64,000 nt of DNA from Balanoglossus misakiensis (GCA_040954595.2 CM082590.2:8866001-8930000), one strand, 5' to 3'; positions 18,401 to 30,100 are shown, counted from the first letter of the stretch. The notes: generated by a model not told the origin, from the sequence alone. Made by a program: numbers and translations.

Positions 18401-19586
18401 CATTGATTAAGTCTACATATTTCCAAACAGACACACAAGCAAATGTCATATGAGTTTTGCGATTTCAAAGTACATTCCCGGTAATTGTAAATGGAGAAAT
18501 TTTACGATGTATTCATGTTCGTTTTTATTGCTGTATAGAAATTATTCCTTTCTCATACACACACTCGTGCTTTAGTGTCACAAACGCAAGGTTTTTGGGT
18601 GTGTGTGTTTGACCTGCAGGAGTACAATCGACGCAGTGCCCTGTACTTTAGTCTGAGTAAACACAGGAAGGCACGTAGAAATAAATATCACGTGTACCGG
18701 TACCGTGTACTGGTACGTGTAGGTCCTTTGCTATGATAAGGTGTGGAAAACTAATCTTGTGTTTCCAAGAGCGAAATAAGGGTCTTGTACGCTTTTATCT
18801 TGTGAACACACATAAATATTTTAACATGTGAATATTAGATCAGGCGTTTCCAAGGAAGAAATAGGTGGAATACAAAATCTTACAAAAAATTCAGTTTGAA
18901 CCAATACAAACCTACTTAATAATTTTTACATACAGCTTTTAATTGTGCGTTTTGCTAATTGTGCTAGCATGTGACATGATAAACTATGCAACATTTTATT
19001 CTGGAGTTAGAAGTGAAACGTTCCATAGTTTCTAGACAGGGCGATCAGACGATCGATCCACCCACTACCGACAGGTTGTCAAGGGGTAACTGGCGTGGCA
19101 TGAAACAATGCCTGCATGTCATACCGGCATTCACAGCAACACATCCGCTTCTACACACATAAAATTTTGAAGTTCCCCCTTGCCAGAGTGAAATCTCACC
19201 CCCTCCCCTAATATTCAGGCAAAAATTAAGGGACCCTACCCTCCCAACCTTCATCCTGGATGAAACACTATATATCAGAACAGTCACTCGACACTTGTTG
19301 GTTGTGTAGTGACCGTGGTACATTGTATTCATGCCACTAGTATTACGTTATAAGACCTGTACTCACCAATGGTGCAAATAATACCCGTATTCCGTACATT
19401 TGCAGGCGGGATATAGATATCTAGCTTGCAGAGATGGTCCAGGAAAGTGTACGCCTTGGCCGCAGCCAGCTGTCTAAGCGCCTGCTTCTGGTGGAAATGT
19501 CCGCCTTCGTCGTGATCCAGGTCTTCGAGATCCGCCGTGCTGGGGTGCATCTTGGATGCCTTCTTCAATGGCTGTAGTGCATCCAT
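11824..19586 (-). CDS. PKM: Pyruvate kinase, 10 coding exons, complete
   Basis: Final glycolytic enzyme, phosphoenolpyruvate + ADP to pyruvate + ATP, a cytosolic tetramer. Exons (minus): 19367-19586, 17196-17287, 16795-16914, 15166-15352, 14521-14663, 14066-14193, 13519-13669, 12970-13122, 12510-12676, 11824-12109; phases agree and give 548 aa. Motifs: [18 protein letters not shown] (about 94-101), [10 protein letters not shown] (131-140), [10 protein letters not shown] with catalytic Lys288 and metal-binding Glu290, [10 protein letters not shown] (Asp314), KPRATRAE, and C-terminal [12 protein letters not shown]. The activator-loop sequence VTKTGK places Lys451 where human PKM2 has the FBP-linked Lys433, so allosteric activation is expected. 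Only one exon occupies the position of the vertebrate M1/M2 pair. Residues 1-45 form an N-terminal extension longer than in human PKM. The frame is closed by TGA just upstream of the ATG at 19586, which sets the start; the first coding exon also carries 17 nt of 5' UTR. Confidence 0.96.
12239..12463. repeat. Composite (CAT)n/(CAC)n array
   Basis: Alternating blocks of CAT and CAC triplets in the last pyruvate kinase intron, which on the sense strand is ATG/GTG-rich. The long His, Ser/Pro and Met/Val open frames across it are repeat artefacts. Arrays of the same two-block type lie at 23.4 and 58.6 kb. Confidence 0.97.
12783..12960. repeat. About 83-bp tandem repeat with CCAAT motifs
   Basis: About two to two and a half diverged copies of an 82-83-bp unit, marked by TTATCA-ACCAATC at about 12865 and 12948 and a decayed copy at 12783. 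It lies beside the donor of the pyruvate kinase exon ending at 12970. Confidence 0.8.
13130..13320. repeat. Degenerate short tandem repeat with AACAGACATTCT motif
   Basis: Several diverged copies, roughly 30-50 bp apart, of a motif resembling AGATGTAACAGACATTCT (near 13162, 13191, 13227 and 13290). It starts just upstream of a pyruvate kinase acceptor (exon start 13122). Confidence 0.6.
13385..13520. repeat. 51-bp tandem repeat spanning a 5' splice site
   Basis: CCAAT(C/T)AG recurs at 13397, 13448 and 13499, an exact 51-bp period. The copy nearest the exon contains the pyruvate kinase donor (CAG then GTAAGG, exon end 13519). The other two keep AAT-GTAAGG and AAT-GTAAGC at matching positions, so the donor itself is present three times in diverged form. 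Confidence 0.85.
14224..14417. mobile_element. Small inverted-repeat element with TTAA borders, family C
   Basis: A 186-bp element (14228-14413) with ends AGGTATACGGTCACC and its near-exact inverse, flanked by TTAA on both sides. It lies 30 bp from a pyruvate kinase acceptor (exon start 14193). A related end next to TTAA is seen at about 14750-14770. Confidence 0.75.
14771..15068. mobile_element. Inverted-repeat element with TTAA borders, family D
   Basis: Flanked by TTAA at 14771-14774 and 15065-15068. Ends are CCCTAACGCTGC and, inverted, CCCTTATGCTAC. It has no ORF. Its right TTAA is also the left TTAA of the next element, so the two sit head to tail through one target site. Confidence 0.6.
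15065..15154. mobile_element. Short foldback element, family B
   Basis: Starts TTAA-CCCTCTCACCCCCAG and ends with degraded complement GGCAGCGAAAGGGG. It matches the intact copy at 55881-55973. Its right end has no clear TTAA and lies about 12 bp from the 5' splice site of the pyruvate kinase exon ending at 15166. Confidence 0.65.
15627..15664. repeat. CA/TA dinucleotide microsatellite
   Basis: (CA)n, (TA)n, (CA)n run inside a pyruvate kinase intron. Confidence 0.9.
16316..16432. repeat. Imperfect CAAT/CATC tetranucleotide array
   Basis: (CAAT)n with interruptions, then CATT and CATC units, in a pyruvate kinase intron. It is the same CAAT family as the GATT arrays in GDA, read on the other strand. 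Confidence 0.85.
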
Positions 19587-19603
19587 CTCCACTGTTCAGC
19601 CCC

Positions 19604-22600
19604 CTGGAAAACGATACACACAGGAATGTCAGTGATAGGGTTCTAGGAGTGGTCCCCCCTGGATAGTCACTCAACAACCTGGCACAAACCCAAGCCTATC
19701 TTTACCCCAGTGCCGAAATCTTCATGGGGTAAACGCCCAGGGGGATACTGTCCTAATAGCTCTTCCTAGCTCGAGCACATATAAGATTGGTCTGAGGCCA
19801 ATTATGTGCTCCTCCAGGACAGTTACCCCCTGTATTTAACAACCAGACTGATTTACTATACACTGATATGCACTCGGGTCAAAATGACAGAGGAACCCCT
19901 TGTGCTTACAATCTTTATCTGCGGACTGACGTAATTCGCTGAATAGGTCATTAAATTCCCCGCCTGATCCTGTCTGACCCGCACTCGTTTCGAGTGATAT
20001 ACAGAAAGACAGACAGCATGTATGTGACGTCCCTGGATTATAGAAACACAAATCATGAACCAGTCTGAATTCAGAAACTGCCCTTGACCTTCTCTGACCT
20101 ACATAGTACATGTATTCTTCAGCTCTCAACATTGACCTGAACTGACCTTGAACTAACACTGACCTTATTCATGTTTTGTTTTTTTCTTTTGTGAGAAACT
20201 CTAGGTTTATTCTTAATTCCAAGACACAATGAACAATCATCGGTCAGTTAAAAATAGCTATTCTTCTTCGCTGGCCCAAGCTCATGGGGATATGCGAAAC
20301 TGACACGAAACTGATGGCCTAGTTGAAATTGACACCACTCTTAGTTATGCTAGTAATCATCTTTGCTACAAATTTGCTCATCCCTGCTATTCCTGCCTAC
20401 ATAACTGCAATTGCTCATACAACTGTGAAATGTTATCATCAATATCATATATGCACCTTATTGTCCCTGTTTGCAGAAAATGTTATTGCATTTACAGAGA
20501 TGATCATGCGACTAAGTCAAAGGTCATGACATTTTCCGACATTCTCAAAACCCTGATGTTTATTTAGGGGACACTCAGCCGGTACCATCACCACTACGAG
20601 TACATGCAGAACGTGTAGTTGCCAGACAACATATAAAGCAGTCGTACAATAAACAGATCAAAAAGAATAATTTATCATGGGGAAGTCAGCAAAATAAACT
20701 GTCAGGATCACAAGACCTATCACAAGACCTGAATGATGGAAATACATTTTAGCATATCTCATGTTTTTTTGAGAGGTGGTAATTTGGCTAATGATTAATA
20801 ATCATAGTGTAAATATGATGTTTTTCATTTTTGACAATTATTGTATTTTCACGTTTTAAACTTCCATTTGCAGGTATCGTAAGTGCCCAACCATTCTGTG
20901 GCCAAAACACCAGCGCAGAAACCTGGCCACTATCAACTATCATTATGTGACCATCTACCCAAGTCAATTTCAGCCATAAAATGTACATGCGTAAATAAAA
21001 CCTGGAGTTATTGACGCTTAGTTGGCAAAGTCTTTTGTTGTCCTTCGCACGTTTTATTCAGCAAATCAAATAGCTTTTCAGAGATATCTGATAAATTGAG
21101 TATGCTGGGTCATCGGTCAAATGTTATCACTGACAGACCTAACCATTATTGTAACCCATTAATTGTAACCCCTCACAGTCCTGGCCCCATCGCACTGCCT
21201 TCGCAAAGGTATCCTCTTTAATTAAAGGCACCCTCAACGTTCACCTGGCTTGCGAATGGGGCAAGTTCTGCACACAGCGTATATACACCATAGGGGCTTG
21301 CTTAACCAAATCGGAGAGGGCACGTTATTTTATGTTTGTTAGAAACAGCGAATTTTGCTTATCCCTGCTAAAACAGCGCGATTAAAATGGATATTTAATT
21401 TAATTATTATATCGCAGTTATGAAATAGCACTTAAATATTTAAAGGGGAAATCCGTCGTAGCTGATTTCTACATAATTTGGTAGCTTTGATGTCACTCTT
21501 TCAGAAAAAAACATATTCGCCATGTATAGGTCGCGCGATTTTTTACAAAATCTAGGGAAAGTTGGCAATATGGCGTTTACTGTAATTTGAATCATGGGAA
21601 AAAAAGCGCCAGGACCAACTTCCGCCCACCTTAGTGTGGGTGATACCATTTTCCGATTGGTGTCACTGCGTCACAAGCTAAGCGTATTTGCATATTTTCC
21701 ATGGGTTATAGCTCATGAAAACTGTCAATAGATGACAAATTTTCGACTTTGCTGATGATTGTTTATCAACTGATGCAAAGAACAAACAATAGCTATGAAA
21801 ATACGCCTAGTCTGTCGCCCAGTGACACCTATCGGAGAATGGTATCACCCATACCATGGTGGGCGGAAGTTGGTCCTGGCGCTTTTTTTCCCATGATTCA
21901 AATTACAGTAAACGCCATATTGCCAACTTTCCCTAGATTTTGTAAAAAATCGCGCGACCTATACATGGCGAATATGTTTTTTTCTGAAAGAGTGACATCA
22001 AAGCTACCAAATTATGTAGAAATCAGCTACGACGGATTTCCCCTTTAAATATGACAGAAGCCCTCAATGTTTATCATTAATATTAAGCAAATAATTTCTG
22101 GTAGGAGCTCACAATTCTAACAATGATACAGCTACATATGAGGGCACCATTCTCAATCACTGGATTTCTCGTTTAGTGGGTGCGTGAATTGCCTATTGAT
22201 AATTTGTGAGGCTTTCGTTCGCCACTGAAATTTTTATCTGGTAAATAAATTGTGTTATATAAATATGGATACTGATATACTAGTGTCCATCTCAATGATG
22301 GGGGGGGGGGTCACGTTGATATCTACAAGCTCTATTTTAATGATAAAGAAAAATCAATAAATCAGACTCCCTTTTAATCAACGCTTTCTATTATTCCGTA
22401 CGGAGGTAAAAGTACAAATATCCAGTATACCGCATAATTTAATTAATTTATTTGATCTTTGTAGCGCTTTGGTGGAATTCAAATCAGCTGACAGTGACAT
22501 GACATTATTTTTGCTGGGGTTGTGAAACTTACAAACCATGCAAGACGTTTGCCACTATTATAATATTTGACGCCCCTTAAACGCAAGCTGTTTTCCAGAG

Positions 22601-22895
22601 GTTGGGGATATCAGTCTAACAGGTTTCTGCTCGATACATGTTCTCGACGACCCGTGTTTTGAAATGTGAGCTGCTTTTTTCGTCTGACCAAAAATGGTAA
22701 GCGTTTCTGCAAAGAAAGATGTCGTCTGCAGCAACCCGGTCTATACCGGCGTAGCAGCAAGCTCGGTATAAACACGCTCTGACAGCGTACATCGCACGGC
22801 GTACAAACGCTGCCATGCCCCGACTGTCAGAACAGTTACCCGATAAAGGTCTCCTCTTCTAGAAACACTTCAAAAGATGCTGTTCTGCTTACCTG
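19604..22895. other. Intron upstream of the first coding exon of pyruvate kinase
   Basis: Runs from the acceptor at 19604 to a candidate donor at 22895. No coding exon was recognised. It contains the large foldback element at 21440-22048, a G-run near 22300 and otherwise unique AT-rich sequence. Confidence 0.45.
21440..22048. mobile_element. Large foldback element with near-identical arms and TTAA borders, family E
   Basis: Flanked by TTAA at 21440-21443 and 22045-22048. Left arm about 21444-21703 and right arm about 21790-22044 are inverted near-perfect copies around a spacer of about 90 bp. Ends begin AGGGGAAATCC. The arms are so alike that the same open frame of about 69 codons appears on both strands (21440-21649 and the end of 21749-22048) with only a few differences. 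There is no transposase. The transcribed intron copy would fold into a stem of about 250 bp. Confidence 0.85.
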
Positions 22896-22990
22896 CGCTC
22901 CGATTTCAGTAATATCTTCGATCGATTCCAGTCCTCAACAACCAAACGAGGTCCTCTCAGGTCAGTGAACTTCTGCGCAAGCGTAGTCAA
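22896..22990 (-). promoter_or_regulatory. Candidate non-coding first exon and promoter area of pyruvate kinase
   Basis: On the minus strand the sequence GGAGCGCAG is followed by GTAAGC, a good donor at 22896/22895. It could splice to the acceptor before 19603. Because the frame upstream of the ATG at 19586 is closed by TGA, any upstream exon must be 5' UTR. The upstream limit is not visible; the end given is a guess. Confidence 0.35.
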
Positions 22991-23257
22991 CCATCACTGT
23001 GTTGTCCTTCCGAGAAGACAAAACAAAGTGCGATTTACTACAGACCTTTACATATATAAAAAATAGTTAGAATAATTAAATAAGTACAAACTAACAATAT
23101 TTCAACCACCATAGAGCTAGTAAACATTGGTATTTCTTGCAGGTTGTCGAGAACAATTGGTGCGTAATGATATCCTTTTTATGTATGATGTGGTGCGCCA
23201 AATCTCAATATAACTGTAAATCACCTGATATTGATTGGGGGAAGCAGACGCTTCTTC

Positions 23258-23306
23258 ATTAGCATATTACGGTAATATATGCGTTTGTTACCGTAATATG
23301 CTAATG
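23258..23306. repeat. Short perfect hairpin (inverted repeat)
   Basis: ATTAGCATATTACGGTAA at about 23258-23275 is repeated inverted at 23288-23305 around a loop of about 12 nt. Weaker pairing extends outward through AGACGC and GCGTCT. It may be a tiny foldback element or a decayed MITE. Confidence 0.75.
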
Positions 23307-23416
23307 AGTGCGTCTTTAACTGTCTCATTATCATATGAATAATTACAGTATATATTGAAATGAGGGCAAAGGCTAAAAACGCATGGAACATTCGCGGTCA
23401 GAGAGGCCCTTGTAGT

Positions 23417-23417
<1 letters not shown>

Positions 23418-23456
<39 letters not shown>

Positions 23457-23490
23457 CCACCACCACCACCACCACCACCATCATCATCAT

Positions 23491-23549
<59 letters not shown>

Positions 23550-23573
23550 CCATCATCATCATCGTCATCATCG

Positions 23574-23607
<34 letters not shown>
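23418..23607. repeat. Composite (CAT)n/(CAC)n array
   Basis: Blocks of CAT and CAC triplets with a few CGT units near 23564-23573. Same architecture as the arrays at 12.2 and 58.6 kb. Confidence 0.97.
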
Positions 23608-23696
23608 TTATCTATGCATCATCATAAATCATGCAGGAGTGACTTTGGAAAATTGATTAATGCCGTTGGTGGCGCTATGTCATATTCACTTCATGA

Positions 23697-23844
23697 TCTC
23701 TCTCTCTCTCTCTCCTCTTTCTCTCTTTCTCTCTCTCCTCTCTCTCTCCTCTTTTTTCTCTCTCTTTCTCTCTCTCCTCTCTCTCTCCTCTTTTTTCTCT
23801 CTCCTTCTCTCTCCTCTCTCTCTCTCTCCTCTTTCTCTCTCTCT

Positions 23845-23875
<31 letters not shown>

Positions 23876-23876
23876 A
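23697..23876. repeat. CT-rich array with higher-order repeat
   Basis: CT dinucleotides arranged in larger units that include CTCCTCTTTTTTCTCTCT, repeated at least twice (about 23744 and 23785). The Arg/Glu-rich frame on the other strand is an artefact. Confidence 0.92.
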
Positions 23877-26273
23877 GGTTGTGCAAAACGCGCTCTACTG
23901 AAAGGGAATAATCTCAATCGTCGATTTGCGGTAAATTGTGATTTTGATGTCGGGTTTGAAAGGAATTTAGATTGCGGATATTTTCGAGTTAATGGTCGTT
24001 ATAAACAGGCCTTTAAATTCACTTACAATCCAATGAATATAATTTGCGTGTCTATTCCGTAGCAACGAACGCATAGCGCGTGTCATCACCCAGACCAGCG
24101 TATAGTTACAAGTAGGAATACTTACACTGTTACCGCGTCCAGTTTTAATATCGCTACTGGTTACCATGACAATCGAAAGGTCCATACTGGGAGACAGTTG
24201 CGGCTTCTCTGCAACATCACTTCCAACATTGGCGCCGACGTAAGATATTGCAGTCGCTGTTGTAGCGTACATCATTTTGAACGAGTGTGCATTAGGCCTA
24301 CTACGTTGAAACTGTATTTGTGAAAGTATAGTTTTCGCAGGAATCGACTGAACCATTCTATTTTTACGGGGGTAGGCGGCAGAATCAATGATGAATGTCG
24401 TGTCCCAACATCATTCTTGGAACACTCGGAGCAATACCGCGCCCTCTATTGGCAATGGCAAAAACTGAGCCCTTGTCGAAAAGCTGATACTCTCCATGTA
24501 CATGTATTCACTTTCTTCATTAGAGTTTGAGCGGTTCTTTTTAGCTTAGTGTGTGTTTATTTGTTTGTTTGTTTGTTTAGTTGTCTGTCAGCCTTTGCGT
24601 TTGTTTCGTGACAGCTGTCACTCCATAAAAGATTTATTAATACAATTCTACTCTAAAGATATACGACTGACGGGGGTGATCATGAACTCCCTGTAATCTC
24701 ATTAATCCGCGAATTAAGCCCCTTGGGGATAAGCATCACACAGGGAGATTAAATGTGGAAGATTAGATGGAGATAACACTCAATTAAGACACAGAAAATG
24801 TACATCGTAAATCTCTGATTAAATTCCCTAACCGAAAAGGAAATCAGGTGAGAACCATTTTGGGAAGAACATTGCTGAAGCAGTCACACACACACATACA
24901 CAGTGAAACATCTACAACTAACATCCAAATGAAGTCCATCCACATTCAACATCAAATGATTATCAAGGCTGGCCCAATTGGGGAGATCAGCATACTTGAG
25001 AACATTTTTGTCAGTCAACCCAATATCACTCATGTCTTCAACCATGCACATTATTTCAAACACAGACACAGTAATTTTTTCAGAAAGGCGCGGCAGGTTT
25101 TTATTGAGCAACATAGAAGAAGCAATAGGTATACTATACAGCAACTTAAGTCAGTTGGAAACCTCTGAACTGAACAAACTTCTCAGAGTCTCTGCCTGGT
25201 GTAGTCTCTTTCTGATGGACCGATCAAAACTCGCAAACCATTTCAGCCAATCACAGCAACAGAAACCCACCAGGTCAAAGGTTGCTGGATAGTTACTTAA
25301 ACGCACAATACAGAAGAAACGAAATAGTCCATATCAAAATGAAAGGCGAAACTAGTCTGAACAAAGAAAGTGCGATGGTTGAAATGTAAAAATAGATAAA
25401 GAACCTGTCTAAAATACATTGTTTTTTTCAAAACTTTGGTCTCTACACCACAAAAGATAACATGCACTTCAGTAAAGGGTTGCCTGACCAATCAACAGCC
25501 AACACATCAGATGATCTACCAATCACAACCAAGCTTATTCAGTGATGCAGGCCAGAATCATAAAAGCTTTGCTTTCATTAGTTGAACTCAATCTACAGGA
25601 AACGTTGATCACGTTTGGTGGAGAATGTAAGTTTACAAGCTACTGAATATAGCATGTTCCTTGTACAGTTCTAATATGCAAATGTTCACCTGGTCAACAC
25701 AACCAATCAAATAAGGTCGATATTATTTCAGTGGAAAGAAATATTTATTGGCCGAAAGCCATGAAGTTATTACAGCTGCTTTTAAAACGATCCACAATAA
25801 GAGATGACAACCACCCCTCCTTTTGTCATGTAATGGAATGATCCACTTCTTAGCCGGGATCAGATCACAAAACAAAACCAGGGGCATAAATAACTATGTT
25901 AAACCAGTATTTTAGTTTCTCTAACCTATACCATCAACTTTTAGGTAACAGTTCGTAAAACATACTGTGCAGCTAAGTTATACTCTTCAAAATTGATATT
26001 TAAATGAAAGAGTCTTTCTTCTTACATAAACTTCAAAAGATATGTTAGTTCTCTTAGTCATTTTAAACACCCCTATTAGTCTGATAGATGGAATGTTCCT
26101 ATACTGCAATTACTGGGTTATTCCATTGAACATACGTAATAGGGGTAGACCTGTTGATAGAATGCCTCTATGACACTTACAAAGACTATACCCTTCTCTC
26201 GTTTCAAGATCTCACAAGTTTGGCTGGGACAGCTTGATTGTTCAAATAAATACCAGTCTCTGATTGGCTGAGC

Positions 26274-26391
26274 TTGATCACCTGATGAAAAAGCTTTGAC
26301 TTTATTGGTCAAGTTTATCGTAACGTCATTGTGATCACCTGATGAAAATGCTCTCACTCTATTGGTTAGATTGACCATGATGTCATCGCCA
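26274..26391. repeat. About 59-bp tandem duplication
   Basis: TGATCACCTGATGAAAA occurs at 26274 and 26333, each followed by a TATTGGT(C/T)A motif, so two units of about 59 bp. Each holds an inverted CCAAT motif. Confidence 0.8.
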
Positions 26392-26595
26392 CTGGTGTAT
26401 CAAGCTAGCCAATCATGAGACTGTTTCTAAACCTTGATTTGAAACACAAAAATTCTTCGAAAACATTTCCACAATAAACGATTCAGTCAAATTCTGCTAT
26501 CGTACACAGATAAATACAATGTGTATAAGGCAACCACCCGAAAAATGTGCCCCAGAAATACATTACACAGATCCTAAAACAGACCTATACCAACA

Positions 26596-26718
26596 GAGCC
26601 AATCAGAAAAGCCCTTCTACTATGACTGGCCAATCAGGAAAGCCTATCTACTAGGAAGAGCCAATCGGAAAAGCCCTTCTACTATGAAGAACCAATCAGA
26701 GAAGCCCTTCTATTAGGA
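26596..26718. repeat. 31-bp tandem repeat, four copies
   Basis: CCAATC begins at 26599, 26630, 26661 and 26692, an exact 31-bp period. Each unit reads approximately GCCAATCAGAAAAGCCCTTC then TACTATGA. Confidence 0.9.
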
Positions 26719-27149
26719 AAAAATCCACCTCCGTGATTGCTTTATTTATACAGATACAAGTAGGCTAAATCCCACATGAAGAAAATTTGTCCAAAAAAAA
26801 AAGAACCTCAAATAACACACCAGAAAGTAAATGCCAATGTTACCCTATCTTCTTTACATTTTATTTGTTGACTTTTGAAAACAAGTCTTCACAAAATTCT
26901 CTTGATGAGAATGATTTTCTATGACATACTGAGTGAATAGAAAATAAAACCAACTGTTCTAGAATGAGTTTCAAGAACCACTTTTTTGTCTAAAATAATT
27001 TTCAAGCAAACACTATGAATGCCCAGTTTCAATCAAATTTTGAGGATATTAACGTAAAAGGGAAAGAAAGTTTCTGTGTAATGGCGTTGTCGATCCGGGG
27101 CGTAAATAAGCAAGCAGGCAAGGGGGGAAAGAAACAGCTTCCAGAAGAT

Positions 27150-30100
27150 TTACTGGTAGTTAGCTTGGAATTCCGTCATGAACTGGGCCATGGTAAATGT
27201 CTCTTCCAGGGTAATGGCGTTGTACAGCGACACACGGATACCGCCGACAGATCTGATGTGAAATAATCGAGAGAGAAAAACACGCGAGTCAGAAATGCAT
27301 TTCACATAACAGGAAGTGAGGTTTACTGAGTGAAAGGTAACATTCAACGTAGAACAATCGGACATGAATTATAAAATCGAGTGTGTGAAACAGGAAGTAC
27401 ACTTTTCATGGATTTTTTGTTTGCTTCAGAAAGATTTTAATAAGAGCCATTTATGCAACCAGTGTCTTTTGTATAAAACACAATGCTAAAAATGAAAATC
27501 AAAACAAGCATGAATGAACATGAAAGTTGTTGGTCATTTCCATCACAAAGGTATTGACATAAAAACTACTAACTTGTATAACTTGTTACATTCTCTCTCC
27601 ACAATCTTATTTTTCAAATTCCACCAACTTTTATTCATGATGCCAAATTTGTTTTCAAACAAGGTTGTATAACACTACAGGTAGTTTTTTTTAAACAAAT
27701 TCTATAATTTTTTTCAAGACAACACATTTTCTTTCCACAGTAAATTCTACAGCATATTTCTCTCGTCCGCTTACCTGTGTCCCTTTATTGAGACCATTTT
27801 ACGTTTCTGCGCCTCAGAGATGAATTTCTTCTCTAGTTCGTCAACACCATCGGGACCGCCTATCCTGAAGCACACATTCATTCGGCTACGATAGCTGGCA
27901 TCAACGGGACAGCTGAAAAAGTCAAGAAGGAAATTCGGTGAATTCCATGGAAACCAGGAAAATATGCATCTTATTTGATTGCTCAGAGTTGATGGCTAGC
28001 ATTGAGTTTTTTATAGTAGTGTCTCAATCCAAAGGAAACATTTTCATAGTCAGTTTCGACATGCCATAGACATACACTCACCAATATACATATACCCTCA
28101 TACACACATAGACTTGACTATCTCTACACATTATTTCACACAACATCATTATTTAGTTTTGAAAGCATTATTTACCAGTAGAAGTTATTCGACTCGTCGA
28201 TGACGTCGTAGATGGACTTGGCCTTGATGGCGCTTCTCTCCTCCATGATGTCAGTGCCTCCTTGTTCCTTCAGCCATTCAAACACCAGACCCATGATGTA
28301 GATGCTGAAACCGAGCAATCAGGAAGAAGCCATTAAAATACTGACCAATCATGACCAAGCTTACACAGCAATAACCAGAGTCATCATAAAAGGTCTACAT
28401 TCATAGGTGCAATAAATTATCCCCATGATGTAGATATTAAAACCAAGCAATCAGGAAGAAGCCATTAAAATACTGACCAATCATGACCAAGCTTACACAG
28501 CAATAACCAGAGTTATCACAAAAGGTCTACTTTGATTGGTGCAATAAATTCTCCATGTGTGGTATCAGCAATCAGGAAGAAGCCATTAAAATACTGACCA
28601 ATCACGACCAAGCTTACACAGCAATAACCAGAGTTATCACAAAAGGTCTACTATGATTGGTGCAATAAATTATCCATGTGTGATACTTGGAAATGTCGCT
28701 TCTGAAATACCACAGTCTGTGTAGTTTTTCCGACAACTGGATGGTTATATACAGCTACAAAATTCATCGAATCAAAACCAACATGTCGTTGAGATTCACC
28801 GTACCTGTATGCGGGCGGTGTGTTGAATAGCGAGTTAGCTTCCGTCTGCGTCTTGTAGTCAAGGATTGCGGGACAGATGGGCAGGGCGTGTCCGATCAGA
28901 TCCTCGCGCACGATCACGAGCGTCACGCCGGCGCACCCGATGTTCTTCTGCGCTCCGGCATAAATCACGCCAAACTGAAAAAAAAAAAAAACAACCATCG
29001 TCAGATCTTGTTTGTGTTTGCGATTTCAGTGAGTCCGTGATGACCTAACTACAGGGAACAAAAACCCTGTCTAAACAGAAAATTTATAAACCTAACACTC
29101 ATAACTACTCCAAAAAAAAGGTGTCACTCTTTGTTGTACATCCGCCAGAGGGGACATGCGTCCTTACATAAACAAGTAACACATCCAACCAATAATGATT
29201 TCCTGCGCCAATTTCTTTCAACCTTGACAGATTAATATAAACCCGACAATGAAGCCTAATTATCAGATTAAACACAACAGACTTGAATAAACATCACAGA
29301 CTTGAATAATAATTGGATTTTCTACATTTCCATGACAACCACAAGTTCTAGTTCTAATGTCTGTCCTAGTTCTTATTTTACACATCCATTGTGGTCATCT
29401 CATCACCTTGTACGCCTCACACAGTTTTTTGTTCTTACCTTCGTGACATCGAATGGTTTTGAGAGGATATTTGACGACATGTCACAGACGATTGGGACGC
29501 CGTTTGTTTCTGGAATGAAGGGGAATTCAATTCCTGAAATAAAACAAAAATAAAATGCTTGGGTTTATTTGATGAATCAAGATATCACAAGGTTTGACTG
29601 CAAATCCATGTGTATATATGAATTGTGTTTGATGCTTGTGTTTTGGTAATGTCAGACAAAGATGTAACTAGTTTATGATTCAGGACACATATTGTCGGAC
29701 GCACGACAAGCAACTTTTTTCCCAAAATGGCAAAGATTTTTGATAAGATCTAGTATTCTGACTCATAGGTCGAACAGACTTGTTTTTTCCTCCCAAGAAA
29801 CACATAAAAGGTGTTAGGAAGACCTTTCACTTTGACGGAACAGGTTCATGACATTACACTACAAAAACATGTGTTCGTCAACGGGACGACGATTCTATCA
29901 AAATGAGATTATTTTATTAGCGTTGGCGTGATTTTCTCACCAGTATTGATTCAGAACGACATAAACGTGAAGTGAGCAAACAGGGTTGAGATCAGATAGC
30001 TGAGATTCTACAACACGGCACCAGGAAGTCTATGAAGCACTAAGCGACACGAACAATTTCATCAATTCAGAACCATTATGTTTCGACTTCTTGACACTGT

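Larger units (their letters stand above)
24400..27149. other. Spacer between pyruvate kinase and PSAT, rich in CCAAT motifs
   Basis: No coding exon recognised. ACCAAT or GCCAAT occurs repeatedly between 25.2 and 26.7 kb, including tandem arrays at 26274-26391 and 26596-26718. The segment near 25520-25590 resembles the repeat unit in the PSAT intron at 28.3 kb. The right part should contain the PSAT 3' UTR; TTTATT at 26741-26746 is a possible poly(A) signal on the minus strand. Confidence 0.5.

Noticed and set aside
21440-22048. Two nearly identical 69-codon frames on opposite strands, at first sight a conserved gene pair
   Set aside because: They are the two arms of one inverted repeat with TTAA borders, so the likeness comes from the foldback and not from protein selection.
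23967-24356. 129-codon open frame on the minus strand ending near a GTAAGT donor, possible alternative start of pyruvate kinase
   Set aside because: If spliced at 24126 to the acceptor at 19603 it would be out of frame with the pyruvate kinase ATG and soon meet a stop. It has no recognisable sequence.
28270-28690. Regularly spaced repeats that might suggest a CRISPR-like array
   Set aside because: Units are about 130 bp and adjacent, without short unique spacers, in an animal gene intron. It is an ordinary tandem duplication.
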